A DNA stretch of 64,000 nt from Cognatiluteimonas lumbrici (GTDB lineage: Bacteria > Pseudomonadota > Gammaproteobacteria > Xanthomonadales > Xanthomonadaceae), in assembly GCF_006476065.1 (NCBI RefSeq), contig NZ_ML636798.1, forward strand, positions 1,934,207-1,998,206, written 5' to 3'. The notes under the pieces are model-generated. The model saw only the letters and a list, made by a program, of their open reading frames with translations. It was not told the DNA's origin and did no database searches. Numbering within the stretch: position 1 is the stretch's first letter; every line of letters begins with the position of its first letter. Below, piece by piece: positions 36,416 to 45,861 of this stretch. A program made the translations under genes and the position numbers.

Positions 36416-37726
36416 ATGCGCTGGCGCCAGCGGCTGCCGCTGCGCCTGCAGTTCGCGGCGCTGGCGCTGCTCTACGTGGCCGCGGCGGCCGGACTCGCGC
36501 TGCTGCTGTCGCAGTGGCTGCGGCCGCCGTGGGCGGCGTTGCTCGCGGTCGCGCTGCTGGCGCCGCTCTTGCTGTACCACGTGCAGCGGCTGTTCGCGCC
36601 GATGCGCGCGCTGTTCCGCGCGCTCGCCGGCAGCGTCGCCAGCTACCGCGACGGCGACTTCGCGTTCGGGGTCAACTGGGACGGCCGCGACGAACTTGGC
36701 GAACTGGTGGCCAGCCACAACGCACTCGGCGACGTGCTCCGCGAGCAGCGGCTGGCGCTGGTGCAGCGCGAGCTGCTGCTGGACACGATGGTGCAGAACA
36801 CGCCGGTGGCGATGGTGCTGGTGGATCCGTCGCGCCGGGTGGTCCACGGGAACATTGCCGCGCGCAAGCTGCTGGGCGATGGCCATCGGCTCGAAGGCAG
36901 GCACTTCGAGACGCTGCTCGAGGGCACGCCCGACGCGGTACGCGAGGCGTTCTCGCGCGGTGGAGACGGCATGTTCACCGTCGGCGAGGACGACGCAGAG
37001 GAGATCTTCCACCTCGCGCGGCGCCAGTTCCGGCTCAATGGCCGGCGCCACGAACTGGTGCTGCTGCGCCAGCTCACCGCCGAGCTGCGCCGCCAGGAGG
37101 TGCAGACCTGGAAGAAGGTGATCCGCGTGATCAGCCACGAACTCAACAACTCGCTGGCGCCGATCGCCTCGCTCGCGCACTCCGGCGCGGAACTGCTGCG
37201 CCGCGGCCAGCTCGAGCGCCTGCCCACCGCGCTGGCCACGATCGAGGAGCGCGCGCGCCACCTCGAGGGCTTCATCCGCGACTACGCGCACTTCGCCAAG
37301 CTGCCGGCGCCGCGGCTGCAGCCGGTGGAGTGGCGGCGCTTCATCGCGCAGCTGCGCAGCCAGGTGGAGTTCGTGGCCGAAGGCGGCAACGACGACCGCA
37401 TCGGCCGCTTCGATCCGGCGCAGCTGGAACAGGCGCTGCTCAACCTGCTGAAGAACGCGCACGAATCCGGCTCGCCGGCGCACGAGGTGAAGCTGGTGCT
37501 GCGCCGCGCCGGCGAAGGCTGGCGACTCGAGGTGCTCGACCGCGGCAGCGGCATGAACGAAGCGGTGCTCTCGAACGCGCTGCTGCCGTTCTATTCCACC
37601 AAGCGCCACGGCACCGGCCTCGGGCTTGCGCTCGCGCGCGAGATCGCGGAGGCGCACGGCGGCCGCATCGCGCTGCTCAACCGCGACCGCGGCGGGCTCT
37701 GCGTCGCGATCCACCTTCCTGACTAG
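36416..37726 (+). CDS. Membrane sensor histidine kinase, NtrY-like
   Basis: 436 residues. Two N-terminal helices (LQFAALALLYVAAAAGLALL, AALLAVALLAPLLLYHVQRL) enclose almost no periplasmic loop. A HAMP-like linker (DELGELVASHNALGDVLREQ) and a PAS domain (LDTMVQNTPVAMVLVDPSRR) follow. The H-box VISHELNNSLAPI places the phospho-His near residue 241. N-box NLLKNAHES and G boxes DRGSGM and GTGLGLALAREIAEAHGG complete the kinase. Without an outside sensor domain it may sense the exporter, the membrane or a cytoplasmic cue. It is the natural partner of the adjacent NtrC-like regulator. Confidence 0.93.
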   Translation: MRWRQRLPLRLQFAALALLYVAAAAGLALLLSQWLRPPWAALLAVALLAPLLLYHVQRLFAPMRALFRALAGSVASYRDGDFAFGVNWDGRDELGELVASHNALGDVLREQRLALVQRELLLDTMVQNTPVAMVLVDPSRRVVHGNIAARKLLGDGHRLEGRHFETLLEGTPDAVREAFSRGGDGMFTVGEDDAEEIFHLARRQFRLNGRRHELVLLRQLTAELRRQEVQTWKKVIRVISHELNNSLAPIASLAHSGAELLRRGQLERLPTALATIEERARHLEGFIRDYAHFAKLPAPRLQPVEWRRFIAQLRSQVEFVAEGGNDDRIGRFDPAQLEQALLNLLKNAHESGSPAHEVKLVLRRAGEGWRLEVLDRGSGMNEAVLSNALLPFYSTKRHGTGLGLALAREIAEAHGGRIALLNRDRGGLCVAIHLPD

Positions 37727-37847
37727 GGCACGCCTCCGCCTAACGCCTGTTTAGCTTCGGGCTCACGTTGGCACTACCGCCGATCGCGCAGTCTCGTAGT
37801 CGCCGGCACACCTCCCCCACGCCGGTTCACGACAAAGGAGAAGCGAG

Positions 37848-38033
37848 ATGGCGAACAACCAGAATCGACAGGACAACCAGCAGGGCAAGCATGCCCAGCA
37901 GGGCCAGGACAACATGCGCAAGGAAGGCCAGGGCCGGCAGGGCAGCAGCCAGGGCAGCCAGGGCAGCAACCAGCAGTCCAGCCAGGGCAGCAACCAGCAG
38001 TCCCAGCGCCGGGACCAGGGCCAGAACCGCTGA
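37848..38033 (+). CDS. Gln/Ser/Gly-rich micro-protein of unknown function
   Basis: 61 residues made almost only of Gln, Asn, Ser, Gly, Arg and Lys. Near repeats (SSQGSQGSNQQ, SSQGSNQQS) fill the C-terminal half. No hydrophobic core, signal or helix is expected, so it is intrinsically disordered. A strong ribosome site (GGAGAAGCGAG) and a perfect terminator after the stop argue that it is really expressed. Its hydrophilic composition resembles stress or desiccation-linked small proteins, but no family is recognised. It stands alone between the kinase gene and the convergent hemerythrin gene. Confidence 0.72.
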   Translation: MANNQNRQDNQQGKHAQQGQDNMRKEGQGRQGSSQGSQGSNQQSSQGSNQQSQRRDQGQNR

Positions 38034-38048
38034 CGTGCGGTAACGGAA

Positions 38049-38082
38049 CGGGCCGGAGGTCACCCTCCGGCCCGCTCTTTTT
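38049..38082 (+). terminator. Rho-independent terminator of the Gln-rich gene
   Basis: CGGGCCGGAGG (38049-38059) pairs perfectly over 11 bp with CCTCCGGCCCG (38064-38074) around a 4-nt loop, followed by CTCTTTTT. This is the clearest intrinsic terminator in the window. Confidence 0.92.
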
Positions 38083-38108
38083 CCAGGATTTTCCAGGCTT
38101 CGCCTAGC

Positions 38109-38172
38109 AGGAGCGACGGCCGTCGCGGACCGGTGTCCCCGTCGTGCCGGCCGCGGCGGTTCGCCGCTCCTG
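38109..38172. repeat. Inverted pair of REP-like hairpins
   Basis: CAGGAGCGACGGCCGTCGCG contains the palindrome GCGACGGCCGTCGC (38113-38126). The second unit GCGGCGGTTCGCCGC (38153-38167) ends in TCCTG, so the two are head to head (CAGGAGCG ... CGCTCCTG). They lie just past the hemerythrin stop and may terminate that transcript. Confidence 0.7.
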
Positions 38173-38179
38173 CGCTTCG

Positions 38180-38701
38180 CTACTGCTTGAGCTTGGTCAG
38201 GACCGCCTTGGCCCCGGTCTTGGCGGCCGCGGCGGCGATCACGGTGGCGGCTTCGGGCGACTGCTTCCAGGCTTGGTACTCCTCGTCCATCTGTGCGCGC
38301 TCCTCGGCGGTGAACAGCTCGCGCGCCATCTTGAACATCGTCTTCTCTTCTTCCTTGGCGTGGTGGTCGATCTGCTCGCCGAAGACCTTGGCGCGCCCGG
38401 CGAACATCGGGGTGTCGAAGTCGGCCGCGTGAACGTCCGGCATCACCGTCTGCTCGACCGCGCGGTGCTCCTGGATGGCCTCGGCGTGGGTCTTGAGGCC
38501 GTCGCGGTTGGCGCGTTCGGCGAAGCGCGGGTAGAACACGCTCTCCTCCCACTTCGCGTGCGGCAGCAGGTTCTCGTCGATCTTGCGCAGCAGTTCGTTG
38601 CGGGTCTTGACGCCGCGGTCGGTGGTGGACTCCATCTCCTTGAAGAGGGCACGCAGCTGGTCGTGTTCGTCCTTCAGGGTCTTGAGGATGTCGCGCGGCA
38701 T
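38180..38701 (-). CDS. Hemerythrin HHE domain protein
   Basis: 173 residues. The ligand pattern of a four-helix diiron protein is visible: LKDEHDQLRALF, LLPHAKWEESVFYP, IQEHRAVEQTV and DHHAKEEEKTMF. A C-terminal helical tail is Ala/Lys-rich. Single-domain bacterial hemerythrins bind O2 or NO, or buffer iron and oxygen stress; the precise role is not shown here. It is soluble and cytosolic and has no operon partners. The gene is monocistronic between inverted REP hairpins and btuB. Confidence 0.9.
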   Translation of the reverse strand: MPRDILKTLKDEHDQLRALFKEMESTTDRGVKTRNELLRKIDENLLPHAKWEESVFYPRFAERANRDGLKTHAEAIQEHRAVEQTVMPDVHAADFDTPMFAGRAKVFGEQIDHHAKEEEKTMFKMARELFTAEERAQMDEEYQAWKQSPEAATVIAAAAAKTGAKAVLTKLKQ

Positions 38702-38794
38702 GGTGGAACTCCTGTACGTGTCGTGGGGAGCCCCAAGCCTGTGCCGCGCGCGGTGGAAATGCCGTGAACCGTGGGCGCGTGGACCGCTCCCGGT

Positions 38795-40666
38795 TCAGGG
38801 CGCCGGTGCGTAGCGCAGGGTCAACCCATACTCGCGGCCCGGCTGTCCGTAGTAGGCGACGGTCTCGTAATCGCGGTCGAGCGCGTTGCGCAGCGCGGCC
38901 TGCAGGGTCCAGCCCCTGCCGAGCGCGGTCTCCGCGCGCAGGTCCAGCGTCGCGTACCCGGCCATGCGCAGCACGTTGCCGGCGTCGTCGAAGGCTTCGC
39001 CCCTGGCCAGCAGGGTCGCGCCCAGGCGCCAGCGGCCGAGCTCGCGGTCCACGTCCAGCCGCGCGCTGCGCCGCGCGCGCCGCGGCAGCTGCTTGCCGTC
39101 GAGCGCCGCGCTGCGGTTGCGCGCATCCAGCAGCGTCGCCTGCAGTGCCAGCTCCCAGCCGGCCAGCGTGGTGCCGCCGCCGAGTTCGAGCCCGCGGATC
39201 TCGCCATGCTCGATGTTGTTGGCCTGGAACCGCTGCGGGTCGTACACGATCAGGTCGTCGACGACGGTCCGGTAGGCGTTCGCCTGCCAGTGCCAGCCAT
39301 CCCGGCGTTGCGCGATGCCGAGCTCGCTGCTGCGCGAGGTCTCCGGGCGCAGCGCCGGGTTGCCGTAGAACGGGTAGTACAGCTCGTTGAAGGTCGGCGC
39401 CTTGAACGCGGTGCCGTGGCTGGCGCTCAGGCGCAGGCCGTCGCCGAGGTCCATGCCCCAGGCGAGGCTGCCGGTGTCGTGGCCACCGAACTGGTCGTTG
39501 TCGTCGTGGCGGGCGGCGAGCTGCACGTCGTGGCGGCCGAAGCTGCCCTGGTACTGCGCGAACCCGGCGCGGTTGCCGCGGCGCTCGTCGAAGGACGCGA
39601 AGGGGCCTTCCACGCCGCCGCTGTCGCGCGACCAGTCGGCGCCGAGGGTGAGCAATTGCGACTTCGCCAGGGTGAGGTCCGCCTGCAGGCCGGCGCTGTC
39701 GCGGCGGGTCCGGAAGCCGTCGGTCGCGGTGCCGGCGAGGTCGTTGTCGGAGCGGTCCACGTGGCGTCCCGCGGACAGGCGCAACGCGAGCCTGCCGCCG
39801 TCGTCGCGGCGCAGCTGCACGCCGGTGACCTGCTGCAGCGTGCGCGAGCGGTCGGGCAGCCCCCACGCCGGGTCGGCGTCGTACTCGTTGAGGCCCTCGC
39901 TGCGCAGCAGGCGCGCGTTGCCGCTCCAGCCATTGCCGCCGTCGAAGCCGGCGCGCAGCGAGAGTGCGTGGTTCTCGTAACCGTCGCGGTCGGGATCGGG
40001 CTGGTCCATGCCGCAACCGGCGAACACCGGCGTGGCGATGCCGCGGCAGGCGTCGATGCCGTCGCTGGACTGGTGGCTGGCGTCCACCCCGAACCACGCA
40101 TGCTCGCCGCCGATGTCGAGGCCGGCGCCCAGTTCGCGCAGGCGGTGGCTGCCGGCGCCGGCGTGGAAGCGGGTGTGCACGCCCTTGCGCGCGCCGCGGG
40201 TGAACACCTGGATGACGCCGCCGAGCGCCTCGCTGCCGTACAGGCCCGAGCGCGGCCCGCGGACGATCTCGATGCGCTCGATGAGCTCCAGCGGCAGGTC
40301 CTGCAGTGCGGTCAGCCCGGAGGTGGCGGAGCCGACGCGCACGCCATCGACGAGGAACAGGGTGTGGTCGGATTCGGTCCCGCGCAGGAACAGGGTCGAG
40401 ACCTTGCCGATGCCACCCTGGTTGGAGAGGTCGATGCCGGCGCGGCCGCGCAGCAGGTCCTGCAGCGAGCGCGCCTGGCTGCGCTCGATCTGGTCGCGGT
40501 CGATCACTTCGACCGCTGCGAGCGAGGCGTCTGCGGTGGTCGCGGTGCGGGTGGCGGTGACCAGGACGTTGTCGAGGTCGGTGGTCTGCGCCGCGGCGGC
40601 CGCGGGCAGGGCGAGGGAAACGGCCAGCGAGGCCGCGAGGATCGTCTTCCGCAATTGCATGTGCAT
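38795..40666 (-). CDS. btuB: TonB-dependent vitamin B12 receptor
   Basis: 623 residues. The signal peptide ILAASLAVSLALPAAAAAQT precedes a TonB box (DNVLVTATRT). The plug domain shows LQDLLRGRAGIDLSNQGG, LFLRGTESDHTLFLVDGV and RIEIVRGPRSGLYGSEALGG. A 22-strand barrel follows, with the TonB-receptor signature ASHGTAFKAPTFNELYYP and the closing strand REYGLTLRYAP. It imports cobalamin across the outer membrane. The cobalamin riboswitch in its leader makes the B12 assignment firm. Two in-frame ATGs (40664 and 40658 sides) are both near GGAG. The imported B12 would serve the class II RNR in this window. Confidence 0.93.
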   Translation of the reverse strand: MHMQLRKTILAASLAVSLALPAAAAAQTTDLDNVLVTATRTATTADASLAAVEVIDRDQIERSQARSLQDLLRGRAGIDLSNQGGIGKVSTLFLRGTESDHTLFLVDGVRVGSATSGLTALQDLPLELIERIEIVRGPRSGLYGSEALGGVIQVFTRGARKGVHTRFHAGAGSHRLRELGAGLDIGGEHAWFGVDASHQSSDGIDACRGIATPVFAGCGMDQPDPDRDGYENHALSLRAGFDGGNGWSGNARLLRSEGLNEYDADPAWGLPDRSRTLQQVTGVQLRRDDGGRLALRLSAGRHVDRSDNDLAGTATDGFRTRRDSAGLQADLTLAKSQLLTLGADWSRDSGGVEGPFASFDERRGNRAGFAQYQGSFGRHDVQLAARHDDNDQFGGHDTGSLAWGMDLGDGLRLSASHGTAFKAPTFNELYYPFYGNPALRPETSRSSELGIAQRRDGWHWQANAYRTVVDDLIVYDPQRFQANNIEHGEIRGLELGGGTTLAGWELALQATLLDARNRSAALDGKQLPRRARRSARLDVDRELGRWRLGATLLARGEAFDDAGNVLRMAGYATLDLRAETALGRGWTLQAALRNALDRDYETVAYYGQPGREYGLTLRYAPAP

Positions 40667-40796
40667 GGTCTCCGGCGTGCACGCCCGCACGCCAAGGGTG
40701 GTCGGGAGTTGCACGCGGAAGGCAGGCTGCGAAGGGGTCGCGTGGAGGGAGTCCGGCGACGCCGCCGCCGCGACGCCCTCCGCGCCGCAACCAGTC
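40667..40796 (-). promoter_or_regulatory. btuB leader between riboswitch and start codon
   Basis: No gene is seen here. Reading toward btuB, GGCGTG and CACGCC (complements of 40688-40693 and 40674-40679) form a hairpin that ends at the GGAG ribosome site. Further GC-rich inverted repeats lie upstream. The segment is the expected expression platform of the riboswitch; hiding of the ribosome site is more likely than termination because no T-tract is present. Confidence 0.45.
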
Positions 40797-40985
40797 TGCT
40801 CCGTGGCCGGTCTCCGGACTCGCGAGCGGGATGGTTCCCCGGGACGGCGCCTTCCCGTGCCTTGCACAGTGGCTGCCTTGAGCGGCGTGTTGCCGTCCCT
40901 TGTCTCGCTTACCGTTGCGGGGGCAGTGCCGGAATGACCGCTTGCGCGGCGTCACCGGCTTCCCGTTTCAACCCGTCGGCAGGCC
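40797..40985 (-). ncRNA. Cobalamin (AdoCbl) riboswitch
   Basis: On the minus strand the conserved blocks occur in order: GAAACGGGAAGCCGGTGACG, CACTGCCCCCGCAACGGTAA, GCCACTGTGCAAGGCACGGG and the B12 box AGTCCGGAGACCGGCC. These are the core and box of the class I cobalamin riboswitch. It represses the downstream receptor gene when intracellular adenosylcobalamin is plentiful. Ends are approximate. Confidence 0.95.
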
Positions 40986-41062
40986 GCCGCCGGGTCACCG
41001 CGAAGCGCCGTGATTGTAGCGCACGGGCCCGCCACGCGTGGTAGCGGCATGCCTTTTGGCCT

Positions 41063-41091
41063 TTGACGCTGCCCGGGACGGCCTGTAGCTT
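41063..41091 (+). promoter_or_regulatory. Candidate sigma-70 promoter of the Yip1/MacAB-like operon
   Basis: TTGACG (41063-41068), a 17-nt spacer and TAGCTT (41086-41091), 38 nt before the Yip1-like ATG. The same -10 sequence and spacing occur before nrdJa. The rest of the 41.0 kb gap, between the riboswitch and this site, shows nothing else. Confidence 0.6.
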
Positions 41092-41129
41092 GCGCGCAAC
41101 ATGGGGACGTGCCACGAGGGGGAACACAC

Positions 41130-41813
41130 ATGACACAGCTGGTAGACATCTTCCTGCAGCCGGGCAAGGCGTTCGAGGAGCTGCGCGAACAGCCGCGCTT
41201 CGCGCTGCCACTGGCGCTGCTGGCCCTGGCCTCGGCCATCCTGCCGCTCTGGTACTTCATGGCGGTGGATCCGGACTGGTACATGCAGCACATGCTGCTG
41301 GAGGCCGGACGCGAGATGAGCGCGGCCGAGCTCGAGCAGGCCCGCTCGGTGATGCCGGGCACCCAGGCGATGGCCTGGATCGGCGCCATCAGCTCGGCGG
41401 TGGTGATCGTGGTGGTCTCTTGCCTGTACGCCCTCTACCTGATGCTCGCCGGCAAGGTCACCGGCGCCGGGGTGGGCTTCAAGCGCGGCATGAGCCTGGT
41501 GTGCTGGTCGAACATGCCGGCGCTGCTGGGCATCGTGGTGGCGCTGGTGGGCGTGGCGACGATGCAGCCGAACACGGGGCTCGAATCGCTGATGCTGACC
41601 AACGTCGACCCGCTGCTGGTGCAGCTGCCGGCCGACAGCCCCTGGCGCGGCCTCGCCCGCGCCTTCAGCCTGCTCAACCTGTGGTCGTGGTTCCTGCTGG
41701 CGCTGGGCTGGCGGATCTTCGCCCGCGCAGGCTGGCTGCAGTCGGCGGTGGTCGCGCTGCTGCCGAGCGTGGTGATCTACGGCGGCATGGCGCTGTTCGC
41801 GCTCGCCAGGTAA
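41130..41813 (+). CDS. Yip1 family membrane protein
   Basis: 227 residues. The N-terminus MTQLVDIFLQPGKAFEELRE has the Yip1-type phrase (P-x-x-x-F-x-x-L). Five membrane helices follow, including FALPLALLALASAILPLWYF, VVIVVVSCLYALYLMLAGKV and SVVIYGGMALFALAR. YIP1-domain proteins of bacteria have no settled function. The start was set at the ATG after AGGGGGAA. The MacA-like gene begins 9 nt after its stop, so it is probably part of the exporter operon and may be an accessory membrane factor (inference). Confidence 0.82.
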   Translation: MTQLVDIFLQPGKAFEELREQPRFALPLALLALASAILPLWYFMAVDPDWYMQHMLLEAGREMSAAELEQARSVMPGTQAMAWIGAISSAVVIVVVSCLYALYLMLAGKVTGAGVGFKRGMSLVCWSNMPALLGIVVALVGVATMQPNTGLESLMLTNVDPLLVQLPADSPWRGLARAFSLLNLWSWFLLALGWRIFARAGWLQSAVVALLPSVVIYGGMALFALAR

Positions 41814-41822
41814 GGGCGGCCG

Positions 41823-43048
41823 ATGAAGTTCGAGAGGAAATGGCTGGCGGCCATCCTGGTGGTGGCCGTGGTCGCGCTGCCGCTGCTGGTGCGCGGCTGC
41901 CGCGGCGATTCGGCGAAGCAGGTCGAGCTGGTGACGGTGGAGGCGCGCGCCATCGATCCGACCATCCTCGCGCCCGGCACGCTGGCGTACCGCAACGAGG
42001 TGAACCTGACGTCCGAGATCACCGGCCGCGTCGCCTCCATCGCCATCAAGGAAGGCGACATGGTGCGCGAGGGCCAGGTGCTGCTTAGCCTGGATCCGGA
42101 GATCTACCGCAACGCGGTGGATCGCGCCGAGGCCGGGGTGCGCCAGGGCAGGCTGGTGATCGACCGGCAGCGGGCGACGCTGGCGTTGCGCCAGCGCCAG
42201 TTCGACCGCGCCGAGGCGCTGGTCAGGGAACGCATGATCGACCAGGGCAGCTTCGACGAGGCCCGCAACCAGCTGCAGGTGGCGCAGCTGGACCTGCGCA
42301 CCAGCCAGGAGGACTTCCGCCGCGCGCAGTCGGCGCTCGAGGACGCGCGCGAGCAGTTGTCCAAGACCACCATCCGCTCGCCGATCACCGGCCGCATCGT
42401 GTCGCTGCCGATCAAGGTCGGCGAGACCGCGGTGCCTTCCACGTCGTCGTTCGTGGGCGCGCAGCTGGCGAAGATCGCCGACACCTCGCGGATCCAGGCC
42501 GAGCTCAAGGTGGACGAGGCCGACATCGCGCGGGTGGCGGTCGGGCAGGCCGCCGACGTCTACGCCGCTGCCTACCCCGACGACGCGCTGCAGGGCCGGG
42601 TCGAGCAGATCGCGCTGGCGCCGACGGTCGAGGGCCAGGGCCGCGCCTACGAGGTGACGGTGGCGCTGGAGGTGCCGGACGGGATCGACCTGCGCTCGGG
42701 CATGAGCGTGCGCGCCGAGATCGCGCTGGGCGACGGCGCGCAACTGCCGGCGGTGCCGGTCGAGGCGATCGTCACCGAGTTCGACGAGGACCGGCAGCCC
42801 ACCCACTACGCGTGGAAGGTCGAGGACGGCAGCGCCAGCAAGGTCGAGGTGCAGGTCGGCATCGCCGACGACGCCTGGCAGTCGGTCGGCGAACCGTTGC
42901 AGGCCGGCGACACCATCGTCCGCGGCCCCGCGCGCGTGCTGCGCCAGCTGCAGGACGGCGACCGCGTCGAGCAGCGCAAGGATGGCGCCGGCGAAGGGGA
43001 AGGCGGCGACGGCGGCGAAGACGACGGGGCCGGCGCGGACGCGGAGTG

Positions 43049-43049
<1 letters not shown>
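41823..43049 (+). CDS. macA-like: MacA-like periplasmic adaptor subunit
   Basis: 408 residues. One anchor helix ([20 protein letters not shown]) is followed by lipoyl halves ([40 protein letters not shown]), a coiled hairpin and barrel domains. An acidic Gly/Glu/Asp tail ([20 protein letters not shown]) is unusual. The gene overlaps the ATPase start (TGATG). With the ATPase and permease it makes a MacAB-type tripartite exporter; in E. coli MacAB exports macrolides and heme-like or peptide substrates, but that cannot be carried over directly. Confidence 0.9.
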
Positions 43050-43740
<691 letters not shown>

Positions 43741-43744
<4 letters not shown>

Positions 43745-44964
43745 GGGGCATCCTCGCCGAAGCGTTCAAGGCGGCGTTCGCCAGCCTGATGGCGCACCGC
43801 ATGCGCAGCTTCCTCACCACCCTGGGGATCCTGATCGGCACCGCGTCCGTGATCGCGGTGATCTCGCTGGTGCAGGGGATGTCGGCGTCGATCACCGACC
43901 AGTTCTCCGACCTGGGCGGCAACACCATGACGCTGCAGGCGGTGAACGACAACGAGAACTTCCGGACCGGCAGCCTCAACTACATCACCTTCGAGGACGT
44001 CGACGCGCTCCGCTACCGGGTGCCGGGCATCGACGAGGTGGCGCCGATGATGGTGGTGCAGGCCGCGGGCGCCAGCTACAAGGGGCGCAGCAGCAATCCG
44101 CAGGTGCAGGCGACCACCGCCGAATACCAGCTGGTGCGCGCCGCGGACACCCGCTTCGGACGCTTCCTGGTGGCGGCCGACGACCGCAGCCGCTCGCGCG
44201 TGGCCGTGATCGGCGACAAGCTGCGCGAGGACCTGAAGATGCCGGAGAACCCGGTCGGCGAGTTCTTCCAGCTCGGCGGCGACTGGTTCAAGGTCATCGG
44301 CCTGATGGAGAAGCAGGGCGAGATCTTCGGCATGAGCCAGGACAACTACGCGATGATCCCGTTCTCGGTCGGGCGCGCGATGATGGGCCAGGGCAACAAG
44401 CCGATCATCGCCGCCAGCTTCACGGTGGCCAGCCTCGACCAGGCCGAGGCGGTGCGCGAGCGCGCGCGGCGCGCGGTGCGCGCCTCGCGCAAGCTCAAGC
44501 CCGGCGAGGACGACGACTTCAAGATCGAGGCCTCGGATTCGTTCCTCAAGCAGTTCGAGCAGGTCACCTCGACGATCACCGCCGTGGTCGGCGGCATCGT
44601 CGGCATCTCGCTGCTGGTCGGCGGCATCGGCATCATGAACATCATGCTGGTGTCGGTCACCGAGCGCACCCGCGAGATCGGCATCGTCAAGGCGCTGGGC
44701 GCGACCCGCAACGACATCCTCGCGCAGTTCCTGCTCGAGGCGGCGTTGCTCGCGCTGCTGGGCGGCGTCATCGGCATCGCGCTCGGCTACGCCATCGGCG
44801 CCGGCATCGCGGCGATGATCCCGGGCTTCCCGCCGGCGCGGGTGCCGGTGCTGGCGATGCTCGGCGCCGCGGGCTTCTCGGCGCTGATCGGCGTGGTGTT
44901 CGGGATCATGCCGGCCTCGAAGGCGGCGGCGATGGATCCGATCGAGGCGCTGCGCTACGAGTGA
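43741..44964 (+). CDS. MacB-like ABC permease
   Basis: 407 residues. The order is typical of MacB: helix 1 ([20 protein letters not shown]), a periplasmic core of about 220 residues ([47 protein letters not shown]) and the FtsX domain. That domain has [20 protein letters not shown], the coupling motif [20 protein letters not shown] and two last helices. This is the closest of the three FtsX-type systems here to classical MacB. It is convergent, 3 nt apart, with the TfoX-C gene. Confidence 0.93.
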
Positions 44965-44967
44965 CGG

Positions 44968-45321
44968 CTATTCGTCGTCGTCCCGCCCGTCGGCTTCGCC
45001 CGGGCCCGCGCCGTGGTGGATGGTCGTCACCGGCGCGGCGGCCGGCTTGCCGCGCGGCGGCGGCAGTTCCGCGATCGCGGCTTCCGCGGCGGCCACCAGC
45101 TCCGCCCGGCGCGCTTCGGGCACCTCCTGCCAGTGGCAGTCCTCGAGCGCGCCCTCGATCGCGTACAGCAGGTTGAGCCCCGGCTTGAAGCCGGCGCGGC
45201 GCACGCGCATGTAGGCCTCGACCGGGCCGGCCGCGGCCAGGTCCTCGTGCGTGCGCAGGCCGACCTGGCGCAGCCACGCCGCGGACTTCGGCCCGATGTT
45301 GCGCAGCTTGCGCGCGCTCAT
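44968..45321 (-). CDS. TfoX C-terminal domain protein
   Basis: 117 residues. The helix-hairpin-helix-like segment KLRNIGPKSAAWLRQVGLRT and the following EDLAAAGPVEAYMRVRRAGF match the C-terminal domain of TfoX/Sxy. The N-terminal TfoX domain needed for competence induction is absent. Stand-alone TfoX-C proteins are common and of uncertain function; the HhH-like part suggests nucleic acid binding. A disordered acidic tail ends the protein. Its start overlaps the stop of the fRMsr gene. Confidence 0.85.
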   Translation of the reverse strand: MSARKLRNIGPKSAAWLRQVGLRTHEDLAAAGPVEAYMRVRRAGFKPGLNLLYAIEGALEDCHWQEVPEARRAELVAAAEAAIAELPPPRGKPAAAPVTTIHHGAGPGEADGRDDDE

Positions 45322-45806
45322 TGGAGCGACTCCACCCAGGCGGCGGCGATCGCTTCCAGGCCGCGCGCGTCGTCGGCGTCGAAGCGCCCGGTGCGCGGGC
45401 TGTCGAGGTCGAGCACGCCCAGCAGGCTGCCGTCGGCGGCGACCAGCGGCACCACGCACTCGGATCGGGAGGCGGAATCGCAGGCGATGTGGCCCGGGAA
45501 CGCGTTCACGTCCTCGACCACCTGGGTGCTGCGGCTGCTCGCGGCCGCGCCGCACACGCCCTTGTCCAGCGCGATGCGCACGCAGGCGGGCAGGCCCTGG
45601 AACGGGCCGACCACCAGCTCGCGCCCGTCGAACAGGTAGAAGCCGCACCAGTTGAGGTCGGGCAGCGCGTGCCACAGCAGCGCGGAGAGGTTGGCGGCGT
45701 TGGCGATGCGGTCGCGCTCGCCGTGCAGCAGCGCCCGCGCCTGCGCCAGCAGCTGGCGGTACTGCTCCGGCTTGTCGCCGGTCAGCGGAATGGCATGGAA
45801 GCTCAT
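45318..45806 (-). CDS. msrC: Free methionine-(R)-sulfoxide reductase (GAF domain)
   Basis: 162 residues forming one GAF domain. The three reactive Cys of the fRMsr family are present: LPACVRIALDKGVCG (two) and GHIACDSASRSE (one). Also conserved are DLNWCGFYLFDG and VLDLDSPRTGRFD. The enzyme reduces free Met-R-sulfoxide with thioredoxin, protecting against oxidants. Cytosolic. It is coupled by overlap to the TfoX-C gene and divergent from the TMEM175-like gene. Confidence 0.93.
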   Translation of the reverse strand: MSFHAIPLTGDKPEQYRQLLAQARALLHGERDRIANAANLSALLWHALPDLNWCGFYLFDGRELVVGPFQGLPACVRIALDKGVCGAAASSRSTQVVEDVNAFPGHIACDSASRSECVVPLVAADGSLLGVLDLDSPRTGRFDADDARGLEAIAAAWVESLQ

Positions 45807-45861
45807 GCAGCCAGTGTACCCCCCCGCTGCACGCGGCCGCCCGGAGGACTAAGCTTCGCGC

